Below are positions 18,746 to 26,082 of a stretch of 64,000 bases of DNA, one piece after another (the first letter of the stretch is position 1; each line of letters begins with the position of its first letter). A model generated the notes under the pieces. That model made no database searches, was not told the DNA's origin, and was given only the letters and a program-made list of their open reading frames with translations. This DNA comes from an uncultured Alistipes sp. (GTDB taxonomy: Bacteria; Bacteroidota; Bacteroidia; Bacteroidales; UBA932), in the NCBI GenBank assembly GCA_900544175.1, contig UQUN01000005.1:42563-106562 (forward strand), in the 5' to 3' direction. The position numbers and the translations under genes are program-made.

Positions 18746-19330
18746 ATGATGAAAACTATGACAGAGCCTATCAACACAGATACCGAAACAGAGGATGCCG
18801 CACTTGCAATCAAGGCAAAGGAAGGGAACATGGACGCGTTCTCGGCATTAGTGTCGCGCTACACATATACGCTGCGCATCTACATACAGTCCATCTGCAC
18901 CAATGCCACTGACGCTGAGGACATCTGTCAGGAATGCCTGCGTAAAGCATATCAGAACATCGGAGGCTACAATCCGGCATTCCAGTTCAGGACATGGATA
19001 TTCTCGATAGCAAAGAATACGGCTATCGACCATCTGAGAAAGAAAAATTCTTTCACCACCGTGAAACTCGGTGAGACCGACGAGCCCGCAGAAGAGGACA
19101 GGGAACTCGACATCTCTCCTGAGGACAGTCTGATAGGCGAACAGTCATACGACCTGCTGGTAAAGTCCATAGCCGCCTTGCCGGAAAAATACCGTCAGCC
19201 CGCCGAACTCAGGATGCTGCACGATTATACCTACCAGGATATAGCTGACGAGCTGGACATTCCGCTCAATACAGTCAGAACCAGGCTGAGGAGGGCACGC
19301 CTGATGCTTGAAGAGACAATGAGAAAATGA
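18746..19330 (+). CDS. ECF-type RNA polymerase sigma factor
   Basis: About 194 residues from the ATG at 18746 (ATG ATG AAA, 8 nt after the polA stop; a third ATG at 18758 is also possible). The sigma-2 region is NMDAFSALVSRYT... ATDAEDICQECLRKAY with FRTWIFSIAKNTAID; the sigma-4 helix-turn-helix is YTYQDIADELDIPLNTVRTRLRRAR. An acidic linker lies between them. It redirects RNA polymerase to its own promoters. There is no anti-sigma gene: the next gene, rsmG, overlaps by 4 nt (ATGA). Its position between polA and rsmG suggests a housekeeping-linked sigma rather than a TonB-transduction sigma. Confidence 0.92.
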   Translation: MMKTMTEPINTDTETEDAALAIKAKEGNMDAFSALVSRYTYTLRIYIQSICTNATDAEDICQECLRKAYQNIGGYNPAFQFRTWIFSIAKNTAIDHLRKKNSFTTVKLGETDEPAEEDRELDISPEDSLIGEQSYDLLVKSIAALPEKYRQPAELRMLHDYTYQDIADELDIPLNTVRTRLRRARLMLEETMRK

Positions 19331-19956
19331 ACGAGGACATTATATTCAGATATTTCCCGGAAATGAGCGCGGAGCAAAGGGAACGGATCGCAATGCTCGG
19401 CCCGCTGTACTCCGGATGGAACACGAAAATCAATGTCGTGTCCAGAAAGGACATGGACAATCTTTACCTGCACCATGTGCTTCACTCGCTTGCGATAGTG
19501 AAGTTCATACGAAGTCACGGAATGAAGCCAGGCAGCATTCTCGACGCAGGGACTGGCGGAGGATTTCCAGGCATCCCGATGGCCATAATGATGCCCGAGT
19601 GCAGTTTCATTCTTTGCGACTCCATCGCAAAGAAGATCAGAGTCGTATCGGAAGTATCCTCCTCCCTCGGACTGCACAACGTTACACCTGTATGCAGCCG
19701 TACCGAGGCCCTCAAGGACATAACGTGCGATCTGGTCGTTTCCAGAGCCGTCACCGAGTTGCGCAAATTCCTTCCGTTAGTAAAAGGACGGTACTCGGAT
19801 GCCGTTCTGTACCTCAAAGGAGGTGACCTCGAAAAGGAAATCGCTGACTGCAGACTGCCGGCAGAGACAGTCACCATTACTTCCATCGAAGAGTATTTTC
19901 AGGAGAAATACTTCGAAAGTAAAAAGATTATTTGCATTTTCAAGCAAAAGCACTAA
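19327..19956 (+). CDS. rsmG: 16S rRNA (guanine-527 N7) methyltransferase RsmG
   Basis: 209 residues. The start overlaps the sigma gene stop by 4 nt. GidB features: NVVSRKDMDNLYLHHVLHSL in the N-terminal part, the SAM motif LDAGTGGGFPGIP, and SRAVTELRKFLPL in the C-terminal half. It methylates G527 of 16S rRNA; loss gives low-level streptomycin resistance in other bacteria. The stop at 19954-19956 lies inside the -7 box of the rpmH promoter. Confidence 0.97.
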   Translation: MNEDIIFRYFPEMSAEQRERIAMLGPLYSGWNTKINVVSRKDMDNLYLHHVLHSLAIVKFIRSHGMKPGSILDAGTGGGFPGIPMAIMMPECSFILCDSIAKKIRVVSEVSSSLGLHNVTPVCSRTEALKDITCDLVVSRAVTELRKFLPLVKGRYSDAVLYLKGGDLEKEIADCRLPAETVTITSIEEYFQEKYFESKKIICIFKQKH

Positions 19957-19961
19957 CTTTG
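19931..19961 (+). promoter_or_regulatory. Promoter of rpmH (TTTG-N19-TAACTTTG)
   Basis: TTTG (19931-19934), 19 nt, then TAACTTTG (19954-19961): an exact -33/-7 match. It lies within the end of rsmG, 38 nt before the rpmH ATG. Confidence 0.82.
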
Positions 19962-19999
19962 CGCTCCATTTTACTGACAAATAATTAGTATACTGGAAT

Positions 20000-20152
20000 A
20001 TGAAACGTACATTTCAACCGTCACAGCGCAAGCGCCGCAACAAACACGGTTTCCGCGAGCGCATGTCCACACCCAACGGACGTCGCGTGCTCGCAGCACG
20101 TCGCCGCCACGGCCGCAAGAAACTGACAGTATCGTCAGAAGACCTGTTCTAA
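20000..20152 (+). CDS. rpmH: Ribosomal protein L34
   Basis: 50 residues, MKRTFQPSQRKRRNKHGF... GRRVLAARRRHGRKKL. This is the conserved L34 signature (QPSxRKRxxxHGFRxRM) and it is rich in Arg and Lys. It is a component of the 50S subunit near the 5' region of 23S rRNA. It has its own strong promoter inside rsmG and is followed by a large hairpin. It is not next to rnpA or dnaA, its usual partners in many other phyla. Confidence 0.98.
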   Translation: MKRTFQPSQRKRRNKHGFRERMSTPNGRRVLAARRRHGRKKLTVSSEDLF

Positions 20153-20181
20153 CCGTTAAGACTCAGGCCATTTGTCGCACG

Positions 20182-20230
20182 GCAAAACAGAAAGCCTGTC
20201 CGGTACAAATGGACAGGCTTTCTGTTTTGC
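20182..20230 (+). terminator. 20-bp perfect hairpin after rpmH
   Basis: GCAAAACAGAAAGCCTGTCC (20182-20201) is exactly complementary to 20211-20230, with a 9-nt loop. There is no long T-run after it, though the 3' arm itself contains TTTCTGTTTT. It could act as a terminator and mRNA stabiliser for the heavily expressed rpmH. Confidence 0.75.
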
Positions 20231-20307
20231 ATGGTTCTTCATGAACTCAAGACAACCGTATGTTTTTTTGCGTATCTTCACGCCTGAATCACATAATCGC
20301 ACATATT

Positions 20308-22323
20308 ATGAATAAAACATTAGCAGCAATGATGCTTCCTATGATGATGCTGGCGGGATGTCAGTCAGACATTCAGACAGTGCCGGCAATAGATATTACC
20401 GACATGGATCTTACCGTATCGCCCGGTAATGATTTTTACATGTACGCCAACGGCGGATGGATAAAAAAGAATCCTCTCGGGGCAGAGTTCGCGCGTTTCG
20501 GCTCATTCGATGTTCTGCGCGAGAACAATGTCACAAGGCTCAATGACCTTTTCGCCGACATGTCCCAAACCTCCCCTGAAGCAGGAACTGTGGACCAGAA
20601 AATCGTAGACCTCTACAAACAGGGACTGGACTCCGCAAAGCTCAATGAAGAAGGCGGACAGCCTCTAAAACCATATCTTGACCGCATATATGCCGCTCCC
20701 GACAAGAAAGCGCTTGCCGTCGAGATGGCAGAACTCAACAAATACGGAAATGGCGGATTTTTCGGCATCAGCGTCCAGGCAGACCTGATGGACAGCAAGG
20801 TCCAGGTACTGTACCTCGGTCAGGACGGACTCGGAATGGGCGACAGGGACTACTACACTGACAAGGCAAATGCCGGACTTCACGACGGATACGAAGCCAT
20901 GCTTGCCACGTTCTTCACACTGAGCGGATTGGATAATCCTGACAAAAGAGCGGCCAATGCAGTGAATATTGAGGACAGACTGGCCGAAGTATCGTGGACC
21001 AGCGTGCAGAACAGAGACTACACCAAGCAGTACAATCCGATGAGCACCGACGAGATCTGCAGCAGATGGACAGGCTTCGATTTCGCCGCTTTCTTCGAGA
21101 CGCTCGGTATTCCAGAGCAGGACAAGATCATCGTGCTGCAGCCATCTTTCTTTGACGGATTCAGCAAGATATTCGCCTCCTCCTCCACAGACGAGATCAA
21201 GGACTACCTTGCAGCCGCACTGATCAACGCCGGCAGCGGAAGCCTTTCCGATGACTACTATAATGCCTCCTTCGACTTCTACAGCACACAGATGAGCGGT
21301 GTAACAGAGAAAAAGCCAAGATGGAAACGTGCGATGAGCGTACCCAACAACATTCTCGGCGAAGCCGTAGGACAGATGTATGTAAAGAAATATTTCCCGG
21401 AAGAATATAAAACAAAGGTTCTGGATCTGGTACGGCAGCTTCAGATATCTCTCGGACAGCATATTGACTCTCTGGACTGGATGAGCGACGCCACCAAGGC
21501 GTACGCCCGCGAGAAACTGGCGTCATTTACTGTCAAGATCGGTTACCCGGACAAGTGGAAAGACTACAGCACGCTGACCATAGATCCAGCCAAGAGTTAT
21601 TACGAGAATCTCAGGGCAGCTAACTGCTGGTACGTGAAAGACAATCTCAGCAAACTTGGAAAGCCTACCGATCCTGATGAGTGGGGTATGACTCCCCAGA
21701 CGGTCAACGCCTACTACAACCCCACCACCAACGAGATCTGTTTCCCGGCAGCCATTCTCCAGCCTCCGTTCTTCAACGCCGACGCGGATGACGCCGTCAA
21801 CTACGGAGCCATCGGTGTCGTCATCGGCCACGAGATGACCCATGGATTCGACGACCAGGGCCGCCTTTTCGACAAGGACGGCAATATGAACAACTGGTGG
21901 GCGCCCGAGGACGAGGCCGCCTTCAAGGCCAGGACAGCCATTCTTGAGAAACAGTACAGCGACGTAGAGATACTTCCAGGAGTACATGCCAACGGAGCAC
22001 TTTCTCTCGGAGAGAACATCGCCGACCAGGGCGGACTCAGCATTGCCTGGACAGCTTTCCAGAACTCTCTCAACGGCACCGAGCCCGCACCCATATACGG
22101 CCTTACGGCTGCCCAGCGCTTCTTCATCGGCTACGCCCACCTCTGGGCCCAGAACGCTACTGACGAAGAGAAGGCCCGGCTCAACAAACTCGACGTACAT
22201 TCTCTCGCTGAGAACCGCGTCAACGTGGCTGTCCGCAATTTCCCGCAGTTCTTCGAAGCATTCGGCATATCCGAGGGAGACCCGATGTTCCGTCCCGAGG
22301 CCGAGCGCGTCATGATCTGGTAG
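20308..22323 (+). CDS. pepO: M13 family metallopeptidase (PepO/neprilysin type) lipoprotein
   Basis: The start at 20308 gives 671 residues. The earlier ATG at 20260 is rejected because the signal peptide begins at MNKTLAAMMLPMMMLAGC, with lipobox Cys18. Peptidase M13 domains: N-terminal helical region (DFYMYANGGWIK, about residues 40-51) and the zinc site HEMTH at 508-512 in GHEMTHGFDDQG, with the third ligand Glu569 in ENIADQGG. The length is close to the family norm. It cuts short peptides, probably in the periplasm or on the surface. It is a single gene that converges on the TonB receptor. Confidence 0.95.
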   Translation: MNKTLAAMMLPMMMLAGCQSDIQTVPAIDITDMDLTVSPGNDFYMYANGGWIKKNPLGAEFARFGSFDVLRENNVTRLNDLFADMSQTSPEAGTVDQKIVDLYKQGLDSAKLNEEGGQPLKPYLDRIYAAPDKKALAVEMAELNKYGNGGFFGISVQADLMDSKVQVLYLGQDGLGMGDRDYYTDKANAGLHDGYEAMLATFFTLSGLDNPDKRAANAVNIEDRLAEVSWTSVQNRDYTKQYNPMSTDEICSRWTGFDFAAFFETLGIPEQDKIIVLQPSFFDGFSKIFASSSTDEIKDYLAAALINAGSGSLSDDYYNASFDFYSTQMSGVTEKKPRWKRAMSVPNNILGEAVGQMYVKKYFPEEYKTKVLDLVRQLQISLGQHIDSLDWMSDATKAYAREKLASFTVKIGYPDKWKDYSTLTIDPAKSYYENLRAANCWYVKDNLSKLGKPTDPDEWGMTPQTVNAYYNPTTNEICFPAAILQPPFFNADADDAVNYGAIGVVIGHEMTHGFDDQGRLFDKDGNMNNWWAPEDEAAFKARTAILEKQYSDVEILPGVHANGALSLGENIADQGGLSIAWTAFQNSLNGTEPAPIYGLTAAQRFFIGYAHLWAQNATDEEKARLNKLDVHSLAENRVNVAVRNFPQFFEAFGISEGDPMFRPEAERVMIW

Positions 22324-22336
22324 TTCCTCTCCCGGC

Positions 22337-22451
22337 AGGCAGTAAAGCATATACCCTGAAAAGGACCAGGCCCTCCCACCGCTTTGCGACGGGCCCCTCC
22401 CTCTAGTGCCGAGGGCGGCAAGTCCTTTTCAGGGTATATGCTTTACTGCCT
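22337..22451. repeat. 115-nt element with 29-bp perfect terminal inverted repeats
   Basis: Positions 22337-22365 and 22423-22451 are exact reverse complements over 29 bp (arm includes AGGCAGTAAAGCATATACCC). The 57-nt loop is GC-rich and contains the complementary-looking GGGCCC and CTCCC/GGGAGG-type pieces. It fills the whole gap between the convergent M13 peptidase and TonB receptor genes, and its right arm includes the receptor's stop codon. It would act as a bidirectional terminator. The length and perfection exceed a normal terminator, so a dispersed intergenic repeat is possible. Confidence 0.8.
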
Positions 22452-24366
22452 AGAACTCGAAATTCAAGCCGCCGATGACACTGGCCCCGGGCATGAGGAA
22501 ACCGGCGTTGATCTCGTAGTGCTGGTCGAGAAGGTTCTCCCCGCGTACCCAGACGGACATCCAGTCAAGAATACGGAAGGAGGCGCGGATGTTCCAGAGG
22601 ACGAAATCCTCCTGTACCGGAGAGTCGCCTACAGCCGTATACAGACCGGCTATGTACTGCACTCCGGTAGATACGTACCAGCGTCCGTGGGTAAAGAGAC
22701 CGCCGACATAGAGCTTGTGTTCTGGTGCAGCTACCACAGGATTCTCCATATGCAGGAAACTGTAGTTGGCATCCACCGACCAGTCGCGGGCGATACGCCA
22801 GGCCACCTGAGTCTCCACTCCGGCATTGTGAATCTCTCCGGTGTTCTGGTTCAGCATCCCGGCTCCGGAAGGATTGGGCAGGGTCTGTATCATATTGTCC
22901 CCGTCGATGTAGAACACATTGACTCCGTATGATACTCTTCCGTCAAGAAGTTTCTGGGACAATGCGAGCTCATAGGACCACAGCCGTTCGGGCCTCAGGT
23001 CCGGGTTCTGGGGCGGGAACATGTACATCTCGCGGATGGTGGGATAGCGGAAGCCCTTGCTGGCCGATGCTTTAAGTTCAATGGAGTACGGCAGATGGAA
23101 GGCCAGTCCGGCCTGAGGCACCCACTCCGTACCGAGATGCGAATGATGGTCTACACGAAGGCCTGCATTGAAAGTCAGCCAGGTACCGATATTCTGGCGG
23201 AAGTCCACATAACCGGCCACCTCATTCTGCGCGATATCCACGATGTCCTCCCGCTCCCCGTTGCGTTCCCCGGCTACGTACTGGTTCCATGCCGACCCAC
23301 CGAAACGATACCAGTCCACTCCGGCTGTCAGACGGTTGCCCCTGAAAAGCCTCACGCTCTGATATGCGGATATTCCCATCATGTCATCGTGGGAATTGAA
23401 ACGGTAGTCCAGAGGAGTCTCGCCGTCCGAAGGCATATATCCGTCGTTGATATGATGGTCGCCCCAGTTGTAGAACACGCTCAGTGCACCGGATGTCCTT
23501 TCGTACTCGTTCTCCACGGCCAGGGATGTCATGCCCCGGGTGACACTCTGGTCGGCATCCACGAGAGGAGCCGACACCGTACCGGGATTGGAGGCGTTGA
23601 AATGGGTCACATTGACATCAGCCCTCACCCTCCAGTTGTCTGTAAAATCGTAGCCGAGTTTGGCATAACCTCCGTATTGCTCGAAACCCATATCGGCACG
23701 GTGGCCGTCGGTGCGGTTGTACGACAGGCTGACCACACTGGAGAAACCACCGAAACGCATACGGTTGGTCGCCTCTGACTGTACGGTGTTCCACGAACCG
23801 TAGCCCGCATTGATATTTGTCTTCACTCCGTCCTCCTCCATCCTGCGGGTGACGATATTGACTACTCCACCCATTGCATTGGAGCCATAAAGCACCGAAG
23901 CCGGTCCCCGGAGCACTTCCACCTGCTCCGCCATCAGGGACTGATAGGAGTCCGATATAGGATGGCCGAACATTCCCATGTACTGCGGATGCCCGTCTAT
24001 GAGCACCATCACCTGACCTGAGCCGCCGCTGAGACCACGTACTGAGATGTTGCCGGCAGCTCCGCCTGAAACTCCGTAACCCATGATACCTCGGGACGTG
24101 GAGAAAAATCCCGGCACCTGCTCCGTCAGTACCGGCAGCAGCGACGGGGTGAAGGAATACTCTATCTCCGGCCTGTCCAGCACGGTGACGGTCAGCGGCA
24201 GATGACGTATGTCCGTCTTGTTGCGGGTACCCGTGACAACCACCTGCGAAAGGGTATCAGTCCGGATTCCTACGGCAGTATCCGCCGGTTCTTCAAAACT
24301 GCGGGCCTCAGCCCCTATAAAGGCAGCAACACACAGAAAGGCTGCTGAAAGGAAAATTTTTCTCAT
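22450..24366 (-). CDS. TonB-dependent outer-membrane receptor (BtuB/FepA-like)
   Basis: 638 residues. Signal peptide MRKIFLSAAFLCVAAFIGAEA, TonB-box-like segment DTLSQVVVTGTR, plug domain (about 50-160; ISVRGLSGGSGQVMVLIDG, EVLRGPASVLYGSNAMGGVVNI), then a beta-barrel ending in the aromatic GGLNFEF expected for Bam-dependent insertion. There is no N-terminal carboxypeptidase-like extension, unlike SusC proteins, which points to a metal, siderophore or cobalamin substrate rather than a glycan. Upstream on the same strand are three tandem stem-loops and a NikR-like regulator gene. That context suggests a metal-linked import system, but the substrate is inference. Confidence 0.93.
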   Translation of the reverse strand: MRKIFLSAAFLCVAAFIGAEARSFEEPADTAVGIRTDTLSQVVVTGTRNKTDIRHLPLTVTVLDRPEIEYSFTPSLLPVLTEQVPGFFSTSRGIMGYGVSGGAAGNISVRGLSGGSGQVMVLIDGHPQYMGMFGHPISDSYQSLMAEQVEVLRGPASVLYGSNAMGGVVNIVTRRMEEDGVKTNINAGYGSWNTVQSEATNRMRFGGFSSVVSLSYNRTDGHRADMGFEQYGGYAKLGYDFTDNWRVRADVNVTHFNASNPGTVSAPLVDADQSVTRGMTSLAVENEYERTSGALSVFYNWGDHHINDGYMPSDGETPLDYRFNSHDDMMGISAYQSVRLFRGNRLTAGVDWYRFGGSAWNQYVAGERNGEREDIVDIAQNEVAGYVDFRQNIGTWLTFNAGLRVDHHSHLGTEWVPQAGLAFHLPYSIELKASASKGFRYPTIREMYMFPPQNPDLRPERLWSYELALSQKLLDGRVSYGVNVFYIDGDNMIQTLPNPSGAGMLNQNTGEIHNAGVETQVAWRIARDWSVDANYSFLHMENPVVAAPEHKLYVGGLFTHGRWYVSTGVQYIAGLYTAVGDSPVQEDFVLWNIRASFRILDWMSVWVRGENLLDQHYEINAGFLMPGASVIGGLNFEF

Positions 24367-24382
24367 CTTGTTCGTTCATCCT

Positions 24383-24524
24383 GAGAGTGTACGGTTTCCA
24401 GCGATTTCGGGGACACTCTCCCTGCCCTGCAAAATCGTGAGACCGTCACAACAGCTTCCGGGGACGGTCGCCCGGATTTTCATTCCTGAGAGTGCACCGT
24501 TTCCATGCAAAACGGGGCACTCTC
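24383..24524. repeat. Three tandem related stem-loops in the TonB receptor leader
   Basis: Hairpin 1: GAGAGTGT (24383-24390) pairs with ACACTCTC (24413-24420). Hairpin 2: GACCGTC (24441-24447) with GACGGTC (24463-24469). Hairpin 3: GAGAGTGC (24488-24495) with GCACTCTC (24517-24524), plus inner CCGTTT/AAACGG. Spacers are 20 and 18 nt. Read on the minus strand all three have CCCCG right after the 5' arm, and loops 1 and 3 share GGAAAC. Hairpin 1 ends 16 nt before the receptor ATG at 24366. They may regulate the receptor mRNA or be a REP-like repeat cluster. Confidence 0.75.
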
Positions 24525-24541
24525 CGCACAAATTCGTGCTA

Positions 24542-24582
24542 CGTTTTTTCAACAACTTGCTACCGAAAGGCGAAAAAAAACG
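24542..24582 (-). terminator. Possible terminator after the NikR-like gene
   Basis: CGTTTTTTC (24542-24550) pairs with the G-A run and CG near 24572-24582, 8 nt beyond the stop of the regulator gene. The stem is mostly A-T, so it is weak. It would separate the regulator from the receptor or allow partial read-through. Confidence 0.4.
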
Positions 24583-24589
24583 TGAGCAC

Positions 24590-24991
24590 CTACTCCACCC
24601 TGCTCATCAGCAGTTTTCCGTGCCTGACACCATTGATGGACGTAAGCCTGGTGCCAAGTTCCGTGAGTCTGGCAGCCTCCCCCTTGACTGTCACTACATA
24701 GAGACAGGCTGTATCGCTCACAAAATACACCGAAGATGACAGCACACAGCTTTCATTCTCCCGTATCACATCGGATATCCTGGCTGCGACGTCCCTCCTG
24801 TCCTTGTCGCACAAGACCAGCACTGTTCCAGCCACAATGTGATTGCACATCCATTTTTCCTCCGTCACATATTTTTCAATAAGGAAACGGATGGCTCTGG
24901 AGCGGTTAGAGAAACTGTTCCCTTCCGCATAATGATCCAGTTCTTCCAGCAGCTCACTTTCGAGCGACACTCCAAAACGCCTGATTGCCAT
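24590..24991 (-). CDS. NikR-like ribbon-helix-helix regulator lacking the nickel histidines
   Basis: 133 residues from the ATG at 24989-24991. A longer frame to 25198 runs through the promoter and a repeat and is rejected. N-terminal ribbon-helix-helix: RRFGVSLESELLEELD, then SNRSRAIRFLIEKYV. The C-terminal ACT-like domain has NikR marks: AGTVLVL, DVAARISDVI, VVTVKG and INGVRHGKL. Compared with E. coli NikR, only the Cys ligand (Cys95) is kept, as Cys96. His76, His87 and His89 fall on Arg77, Val88 and Phe90, and no His is near. So it probably does not bind nickel in the known square-planar way. It precedes the TonB receptor on the same strand. Confidence 0.85.
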   Translation of the reverse strand: MAIRRFGVSLESELLEELDHYAEGNSFSNRSRAIRFLIEKYVTEEKWMCNHIVAGTVLVLCDKDRRDVAARISDVIRENESCVLSSSVYFVSDTACLYVVTVKGEAARLTELGTRLTSINGVRHGKLLMSRVE

Positions 24992-25010
24992 AATTGTTTT
25001 TTTAACGGCA

Positions 25011-25025
25011 CAAAGATATATCTTT
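25011..25025 (-). promoter_or_regulatory. -7 box of the NikR-like gene inside a 14-bp palindrome
   Basis: TATCTTTG on the minus strand (25018-25011) is the -7 box. It overlaps the perfect palindrome AAAGATATATCTTT (25012-25025), which would place a bound dimer over the promoter. Autoregulation is a reasonable inference. A second short palindrome, TATGCATA, lies at 25057-25064. Confidence 0.55.
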
Positions 25026-25080
25026 ATTTTTCCCTCCCCGATAACATATTTACCGATATGCATACCAATATTACTGCAAA

Positions 25081-25215
25081 CCTCGGCTGTGCAAACTGAA
25101 CAAGTTCTTTTGCACTGCTCTCGGCTTCTGCGGTATTCGGCTGCGCCGCTTATACTGTTCACGCCTCGGCTGTGCAAACTGAACAAGTTCTTTTGCACCG
25201 CTCTCGGCTTCTGCG
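25081..25215. repeat. Two direct copies of a 52-bp intergenic repeat
   Basis: Copies at 25081-25132 and 25164-25215 differ at one base (T at 25116, C at 25199). They are 83 nt apart start to start. Each contains GTGCAAA-N13-TTTGCAC, an imperfect palindrome of 27 nt with an inner GAAC/GTTC. The copy nearer the PASTA gene supplies the TTTG -33 element of that gene's promoter; the far copy has no -7 box after it. Confidence 0.85.
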
Positions 25216-25223
25216 TATATTTG
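25192..25223 (+). promoter_or_regulatory. Promoter of the PASTA-rluD pair (TTTG-N20-TATATTTG)
   Basis: TTTG (25192-25195) lies inside the second 52-bp repeat, then 20 nt, then TATATTTG (25216-25223). The ATG is at 25246, 22 nt on. Confidence 0.75.
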
Positions 25224-25245
25224 CAGAATTATAAAACAAGAGCAT

Positions 25246-26082
25246 ATGAACATTTTCAGAAAGATACTCAGCCGACCATTCAAAGAATCATTCATAAAGA
25301 ACATACTGCTTATCGCTGCCGTGATAATCGCCGGATATGCCGCCGTCATTATCTTCCTGAACATCACGACCCGTCACAATCAGGAACTCAGCGTACCTGA
25401 TTTCTCAGGCATGACCATAGCTGAAGCCAAGGCTGTCGCCGAGCAGACCGGTCTCAGAATAGATGTCACCGACTCGGTCTACATAAGAAGTATGGAGCGG
25501 GGTACAATATCGAGACAGAACCCGGAAGCCGGAAGCAAGGTAAAGAAGAACAGACGCATACTGTTGGTCATCAACTCCATGCGTCCAAGACAGTCAGTCA
25601 TGCCGTCCCTGACAGGATACTCTCTGAGGCAGGCGCGTACTGAACTGGCAGCCAACGGGCTCAATATAGGCCGGCTCATATATGAACCGGACATGGCCAC
25701 TGACAATGTCCTTGCACAGCAGGTCAACGGCAAGGACATAACTCCCGGCACACATATCAACAGCGGCTCCAGCATAGATCTGGTTCTCGGTCTCAACCCT
25801 GCCGACAGCAGCACATTCGTTCCGGATGTCATAGGATACCGATACCAGATGGCCACGGAACTGCTGCACGACAATTCGCTGAACATCTACAGGTGCGAGT
25901 TCGACAGCACCGTGTTCACTTTCGCCGACTCGCTCGAAGCCTACGTGTACGGACAATACCCTCCGGCATCCGACTCCATCACCGTGCGCAGAGGATCTTC
26001 CGTTACCCTGTATCTGTCCAAAGACGTCTCACTTATCCCCGTTCCGGAGGAAGAAACCGACAGCACTGATGTCCAGATCTGA
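25246..26082 (+). CDS. Membrane-anchored protein with three PASTA domains
   Basis: 278 residues: a short cytoplasmic N-terminus, one transmembrane helix (about 19-39; ILLIAAVIIAGYAAVIIFL), then three PASTA repeats starting VPDFSGMTIAEAKAVAE, MPSLTGYSLRQARTELA and VPDVIGYRYQMATELL. An acidic tail ends the protein. There is no kinase domain, unlike Firmicutes and Actinobacteria PASTA kinases; free-standing PASTA proteins are known in Bacteroidota. PASTA domains bind peptidoglycan fragments or partner proteins, so a periplasmic cell-wall role is likely. Its end overlaps the following pseudouridine synthase by 14 nt. Confidence 0.9.
   Translation: MNIFRKILSRPFKESFIKNILLIAAVIIAGYAAVIIFLNITTRHNQELSVPDFSGMTIAEAKAVAEQTGLRIDVTDSVYIRSMERGTISRQNPEAGSKVKKNRRILLVINSMRPRQSVMPSLTGYSLRQARTELAANGLNIGRLIYEPDMATDNVLAQQVNGKDITPGTHINSGSSIDLVLGLNPADSSTFVPDVIGYRYQMATELLHDNSLNIYRCEFDSTVFTFADSLEAYVYGQYPPASDSITVRRGSSVTLYLSKDVSLIPVPEEETDSTDVQI

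Noticed and set aside
24383..24524. Possible small CRISPR array
   Set aside because: Only three units, each an inverted repeat with differing stems, no constant direct repeat of 24-40 nt and no cas genes.
24992..25198. N-terminal extension of the NikR-like gene
   Set aside because: It reads through the 52-bp repeat, the palindrome and the -7 box; the ribbon-helix-helix begins at the ATG at 24991.
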